A stretch of 64,000 bases of DNA from Methanosarcina sp. (GTDB lineage: Archaea > Halobacteriota > Methanosarcinia > Methanosarcinales > Methanosarcinaceae). Under the pieces are notes generated by a model. That model ran no database searches. It was not told the DNA's origin and worked only from the letters and a program-made list of their open reading frames with translations. Position numbers and translations under genes: made by a program. The stretch covers positions 63,996 through 127,995 of the forward strand of contig PLUB01000052.1 of the NCBI GenBank assembly GCA_003164755.1, in the 5' to 3' direction. Positions 60,414-64,000 of the stretch are shown in pieces (positions within the stretch are counted from its first letter, which is position 1; each line of letters opens with the position of its first letter).

Positions 60414-60869
60414 TTAGTCTGTCCTTTTAAAGAAAAGCCATCCTTTCTCCCCTTTTCCATATTTTGTCCTGATCAAAATATAATTCCCTTTCAGCTCCTT
60501 TCCATGGAGTGTCACAACAATCTCTTTTTCCTCACATTTTTGAAGCTCAAAAGTTCCTTTATCCCAGATTTCAACCTTGCCAGCTCCGTACTCTCCTTCC
60601 GGAATTTCCCCCTCAAAATCAGCATAAGAAAGAGGATGATCTTCAGTCTGGATAGCAAGCCTTTTGATACCTGTCTCTTTTGGCGGTTGTTTTGGCACAG
60701 CCCAGCTTTTCAGAACTCCATCCATCTCCAGGCGGAAATCGTAATGCAGGTTTCGCGCATCATGGCGCTGTACTACAAAAGTAGGCTTGTCGGTGCTTTC
60801 GTGTGAACCAAGAGTAAAAGGCTCAGGAGTTTTTTCAAAATGTCTCTTTTTCTCATATTCTTCAAGCAT
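60414..60869 (-). CDS. Stand-alone DNA 3'-phosphoesterase (LigD PE domain)
   Basis: 151 residues equivalent to the phosphoesterase domain of bacterial DNA ligase D, which trims 3'-phosphate or 3'-ribonucleotide ends before ligation. The catalytic motif is QRHDARNLHYDFRLEMDG (His, Asp, His, Arg), followed by LKSWAVPKQPP, EGEIPEGEYGAGKVEIWDKG and GWLFFKR. Free-standing PE proteins are known in archaea, including Methanosarcina. No ligase or polymerase partner is seen in the window. Start ATG 60869. Confidence 0.92.
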   Translation of the reverse strand: MLEEYEKKRHFEKTPEPFTLGSHESTDKPTFVVQRHDARNLHYDFRLEMDGVLKSWAVPKQPPKETGIKRLAIQTEDHPLSYADFEGEIPEGEYGAGKVEIWDKGTFELQKCEEKEIVVTLHGKELKGNYILIRTKYGKGEKGWLFFKRTD

Positions 60870-61128
60870 AAAGGATCAATAGAAAATAGGTTTTGACAAG
60901 TATAAAGAATTCATTGGTCAAATGGTTAGGATGAAACAGTTTTGATATATTAGCTCTTATCTTACATTTTAATGTTTCTTATTTAACCTATAATACAAAA
61001 CTACTCGATACCGAAAAAAAACAAAATAATTTATTTTGAAAAAAACAAATTGTTTTATGTACTAATGGGATCCTAAATTTCATTCTTCTAATTCCGTAGC
61101 TCAAAAAAACTAGTAATTCAAAATTCTT
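60870..61128. other. Intergenic
   Basis: 259 bp upstream of the PE gene. AT-rich with A-runs; nothing recognised. Confidence 0.4.
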
Positions 61129-61801
61129 GCAAAGTTTAATTTAAAAGGAAGTGAAAGGTTTCTGGACGTTGGCTGTGGAGATGGAAAGCTTAGTGCTGAA
61201 ATATCAAAAAGTCTAATTTGAGGCTCTGTTATAGGGATCTATCTTTCGAAGACATGATCACTCTTGCAAGGAATCACTATCTCAAGAGAAATTCTCAAAC
61301 CTTTCTTTTATGCAGATAGATGCAAATTAACTTATTTTTGATTTTGAATTCGATGTTGTATTTTCCAACGCTGTTCTTCACTGATAAAAGCTCTTGAAAT
61401 TGCTCTGAAGGGTTTTGGAAAAGTCTCAAACCTAATGGGATATTTCTGGCCCGGTTTAGAAGGAAGGGAAACTTTGCAGAGTCCTCAAAATAGTTGACTC
61501 TATGCTTGAAGATGAAAAATGGAGCTCTTATTTCAAGAATTTTGTATTTCCATATGGCTTTTATGGATCTGAAGAATATGATAAATGCACTCCTATATCT
61601 GGTTCTCTAGGGTGATAACGAATTTTTTGCTTGGATTGTCTCAAATGAGTTCCTCATATACAGCAGGTACCCCAAGAGTTGAAAGAGGAGTATATAACTG
61701 AAGTTGTAGCTATTTTTGTAAGAAATAATCCTCCTGATGAAAAAGGATATTTTAATGGCCAGATGAAAAGGTTGGAAATTGAGGCTTTCCCTAAAAAATG
61801 A
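61129..61801 (+). pseudogene. Class I SAM-dependent methyltransferase, decayed
   Basis: Starts with AKFNLKGSERFLDVGCGDGK and LSAEISKSLI, the SAM-binding motif I, then a stop. After several stops and frameshifts the C-terminal part reads LKEEYITEVVAIFVRNNPPD, EKGYFNGQMKRLEIEAFPKK and TGA. This order resembles trans-aconitate 2-methyltransferase-like proteins. The N-terminus before motif I is missing. Confidence 0.65.
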
Positions 61802-62035
61802 TAAGAGATCAGTGATCTAAAACTGTATCAATCTACAGTTCAACTTTATCAGGCCTACAAGAAATGGCAATTATCTTTTATTACTGAAAAGATAGCAATT
61901 TTGCTGATATTATGTTAAATTTCCAAAAAATGTTTGACTTTATAACTTAAATAGAATTCATTTAATTTGTGTTAAAAATAGAATCGAAATATCAGAAATG
62001 CTCATGGATGAAAACCTGCATAGCAATGAAAAGTT
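61802..62035. other. Intergenic
   Basis: Short AT-rich spacer between two broken methyltransferase genes; no feature seen. Confidence 0.4.
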
Positions 62036-62524
62036 TTATTTTATGCAGTAAAAACCAGCTTGCATATAGGAGTACCAAAATAACTCTATAGTTTTGAATC
62101 CCGTTGCTCTCAACAGTTCCAAATGTTCTTCTACAGTTATAGGGTAATATCCAGTATCAAAATGTTCTAGATGTTTCTGTATTTCGTTCTCATTCCTTCC
62201 ATAGCTCAATTGAAAGTTTCTCCAGTATCTTTTTCCTATGGCAATACCATCTTCTGTCAGAGGCCTTATATTCTCAAATGTAATGTAAATTCCCCCTTCT
62301 TTTAGCAGATCACAACATACTCTGGTGGCTTGGGCCCTACTTTCGTGGCTAAGGTAGTGATGGCACTGTATAGCAGTGATAATGTCTGGATTTTCCTTCA
62401 AATTTTGAGAGAATTCCTGCGTGGGGAAGTTTTCAGAAATTCTAGCCTTCCGTTAGGGGGTATGATAACATTTTTTTCTTTGCTTGATCCAGCATCCCTT
62501 CCGAAGGGTCAACTAAAAGAAATT
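62036..62524 (-). pseudogene. SAM-dependent methyltransferase, frameshifted and lacking its N-terminus
   Basis: The minus strand from about 62524 reads KFLLVDPSEGMLDQAKKKML and SYPPNGRLEFLKT (motif II region). It then shifts frame near 62415 to FSQNLKENPDIITAIQCHHY, LSHESRAQATRVCCDLLKEG, GIYITFENIRPL and ELLRATGFKTIELFWYSYMQ. The last 121 residues form an open frame with ATG 62401, but the SAM-binding motif I is absent, so a working enzyme is unlikely. The C-terminus is complete (AGFYCIK). Confidence 0.65.
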
Positions 62525-62588
62525 TAGTATATGTAGTTTACTTAAAATAAGGAAACTATTTTTATAGAAAAAATGCATTATTAGAATA

Positions 62589-63766
62589 ATGTTTCAACAA
62601 GATATCTTGGACTTAGCTTACTGGAACAATCGGCTAAAAATTGCAGAAGCCGAAATATTACCAGATAATTTCAAAAAGCTCAAAAAAGACATCAAACGGT
62701 TGCAGGACGATGAAAAGAAACCAAGGACGATAATTAATCATCTAATTATACTAATGCGCTTCTCAAAGTGGTTGGAAAAACCATATGAAAACGTCACAGA
62801 GGACGACTTTAACGATTATTTGGATACTTTGGAGAACCTGAAAAATTCATCGCTCAAGCTTCATAAGATTGTCATCAGGGTATTCATAGGAATAATTAAC
62901 CCAAAGCTCGCAGGATGCATTAAAACAAAAAACACACAACATAGCAGTATAACACCAGATCAGCTTCTAACAGATGAAGAAATTGATTGTTTAATCCGCC
63001 ATGCACCCACAGCAAGGGATAAAGCACTAATAGCTTGTTTAACAGACTCCGGAGCAAGGAAGGGAGAGTTATTAAGTACAACCATTGTAGATGCAAAGTT
63101 CGACGAATATGGATGCCTTTTGTGGCTTCGTGAAGGGAAAACAGGCGCTAGACCCGCGAGATTGATTTTTGCATCTTCCTACCTTAGCCAATGGCTAGAA
63201 ATTCATCCTAGGAAAGAAGACCCTGATGCTCCAATTTTCTGTTCATTCAGGGAGCCGCATAATTTGATATCTCGACAGGTCTATACCAGCAAATTGCCAT
63301 CATAGGGAAGAAAGCAGGAATCAGGAAGAGAATCAATCCGCATTCATTCAGACATGCAAGAGCTACAGATTTAGCTAAGAAACTGAAAAGTGAACAAAAG
63401 CTTAAAGCTGTTTTAGGATGGAAAGCTAACTCTCAGATGGCTAATATTTACATTCATCTATCAGCGAACGATATTAATGCAGCAATGCTTGAAGCTTCAG
63501 GTCTCAAATTACCTGAAGAAGAACAAGAGAAGCCCAGAGTTTTAAAATGTCCCCGATGTAAAGAGATTATAGACAAAAAAGCACAATTTTGTTTTAAGTG
63601 TGGATTGCCACTTACGCAGGAAGCTTCAACCACTGTAGAAACCATAAAAACTGATTACGTACAGCTTGCAGACTTAGATGAAATTAGAGAAATGAAAAAT
63701 ACATTAAAACGGGAGCTAGAAGAAATCTCCAAGCTGAAGGATATGATGCTTAAAGCTGAAAAATGA
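62589..63766 (+). pseudogene. Tyrosine recombinase (site-specific integrase), one frameshift
   Basis: Frame 1 (62589-63305) contains the SAM-like core-binding domain (about residues 1-110) and the start of the catalytic domain, including the first arginine in DSGARKGELLS. Near 63280 the sense shifts to LYQQIAIIGKKAGIRKRINP, then HSFRHARATDLAK (HxxR) and LGWKANSQMANIYIHL (the catalytic tyrosine). The C-terminus adds a zinc ribbon, CPRCKEIIDKKAQFCFKCG, and a coiled coil (EIREMKNTLKRELEEISKLK). All catalytic residues are present across the two frames. The frameshift is probably a mutation or sequencing error. No attachment site was found next to it. Confidence 0.8.
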
Positions 63767-64000
63767 TTCATATCTAATTAATAAGAGATTATAATTTTAA
63801 GGAATCCCTATTTTTGCTCTACATTTTTCTGGCTTGAAGTTATCGTCTAAATTAGTTTTATCAATGCAGGTTGCTTAGGCTTGTCATGGCCTGGTCTTTA
63901 GGCTTAAAAGAGAAGATGATTAAAACTGAAAATAACTATTTTGCAATTATTATGGACTAATAATTTTTTCCTGGAATTTTTCAAAATAATCACTATAAAG
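63767..64000. other. End of window, no gene seen
   Basis: 234 bp of AT-rich sequence behind the recombinase. No tRNA, hairpin or reading frame recognised. Confidence 0.4.

Noticed and set aside
63290..63305. Programmed frameshift in the integrase
   Set aside because: No clear slippery heptamer or following structure was recognised, so a mutation or sequencing error is the simpler reading.

Overview
The window looks like a chromosomal segment of a Methanosarcina-type methanogenic archaeon. Supporting signs are AT-rich DNA with long intergenic spaces, a DNA topoisomerase VI pair, an archaeal CMP kinase, a Cbf5/TruB-type pseudouridine synthase, an archaeal thermosome, HMG-CoA reductase, an archaeal-type AspRS, a PGF-CTERM surface protein and Methanosarcina-like transposase debris. 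The species cannot be fixed from the sequence alone.

Layout. 0-0.8 kb: the end of secY, then adk (the tail of the spc ribosomal operon). 0.8-4.1 kb: decayed genes. 4.1-7.1 kb: top6B-top6A on the minus strand. 7.4-15.4 kb: a stand-alone RAM-domain regulator divergent from a complete tryptophan pathway, trpC-B-A-D-F-E-G. 15.4-17.6 kb: remnants, including an IS5-like transposase. 17.7-21.5 kb: a helical acidic protein, then truB, cmk and a DUF106 membrane protein on the minus strand. 23-24 kb: an FKBP-type isomerase and tRNA-Ser(UGA). 25.6-28.4 kb: a minus-strand operon for a flippase-like membrane protein, a glycosyltransferase and a polysaccharide deacetylase. 28.5-33.7 kb: IS66 and IS701-like remnants, a PspC-domain protein, a tRNA-Leu(UAA) whose two halves lie in swapped order, and a frameshifted kelch-like surface gene. 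33.7-39.7 kb: argG and carA-carB on the minus strand. 41-49 kb: hmgA, a QueG-like Fe-S protein, aspS, rpiA and a thermosome subunit. 49-57 kb: palindromes, a TnpB remnant, a large beta-helix/PKD surface protein and dispersed repeats. 57-64 kb: acetyltransferase and methyltransferase pseudogenes, a TPR protein, a LigD-type 3'-phosphoesterase and a frameshifted tyrosine recombinase.

How the genes work together. The seven trp genes cover chorismate to tryptophan. carAB makes carbamoyl phosphate and argG uses citrulline, so both belong to arginine (and, for carAB, pyrimidine) synthesis. top6A and top6B form one type IIB topoisomerase. The 25.6-28.4 kb operon probably builds or modifies an envelope glycan.

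Most notable observations: (1) a tRNA-Leu(UAA) in circularly permuted order that still contains every expected arm; (2) secY-adk facing DUF106-cmk-truB across about 20.7 kb, as expected if an inversion broke the archaeal secY-adk-DUF106-cmk-truB order; (3) two MITE-like families, of 87-88 bp and 114-116 bp, three copies each; (4) a ~238 bp palindrome built from two copies of a dispersed IS-end-like sequence, just upstream of the surface-protein gene. No CRISPR array, rRNA or obvious new defence system was found.
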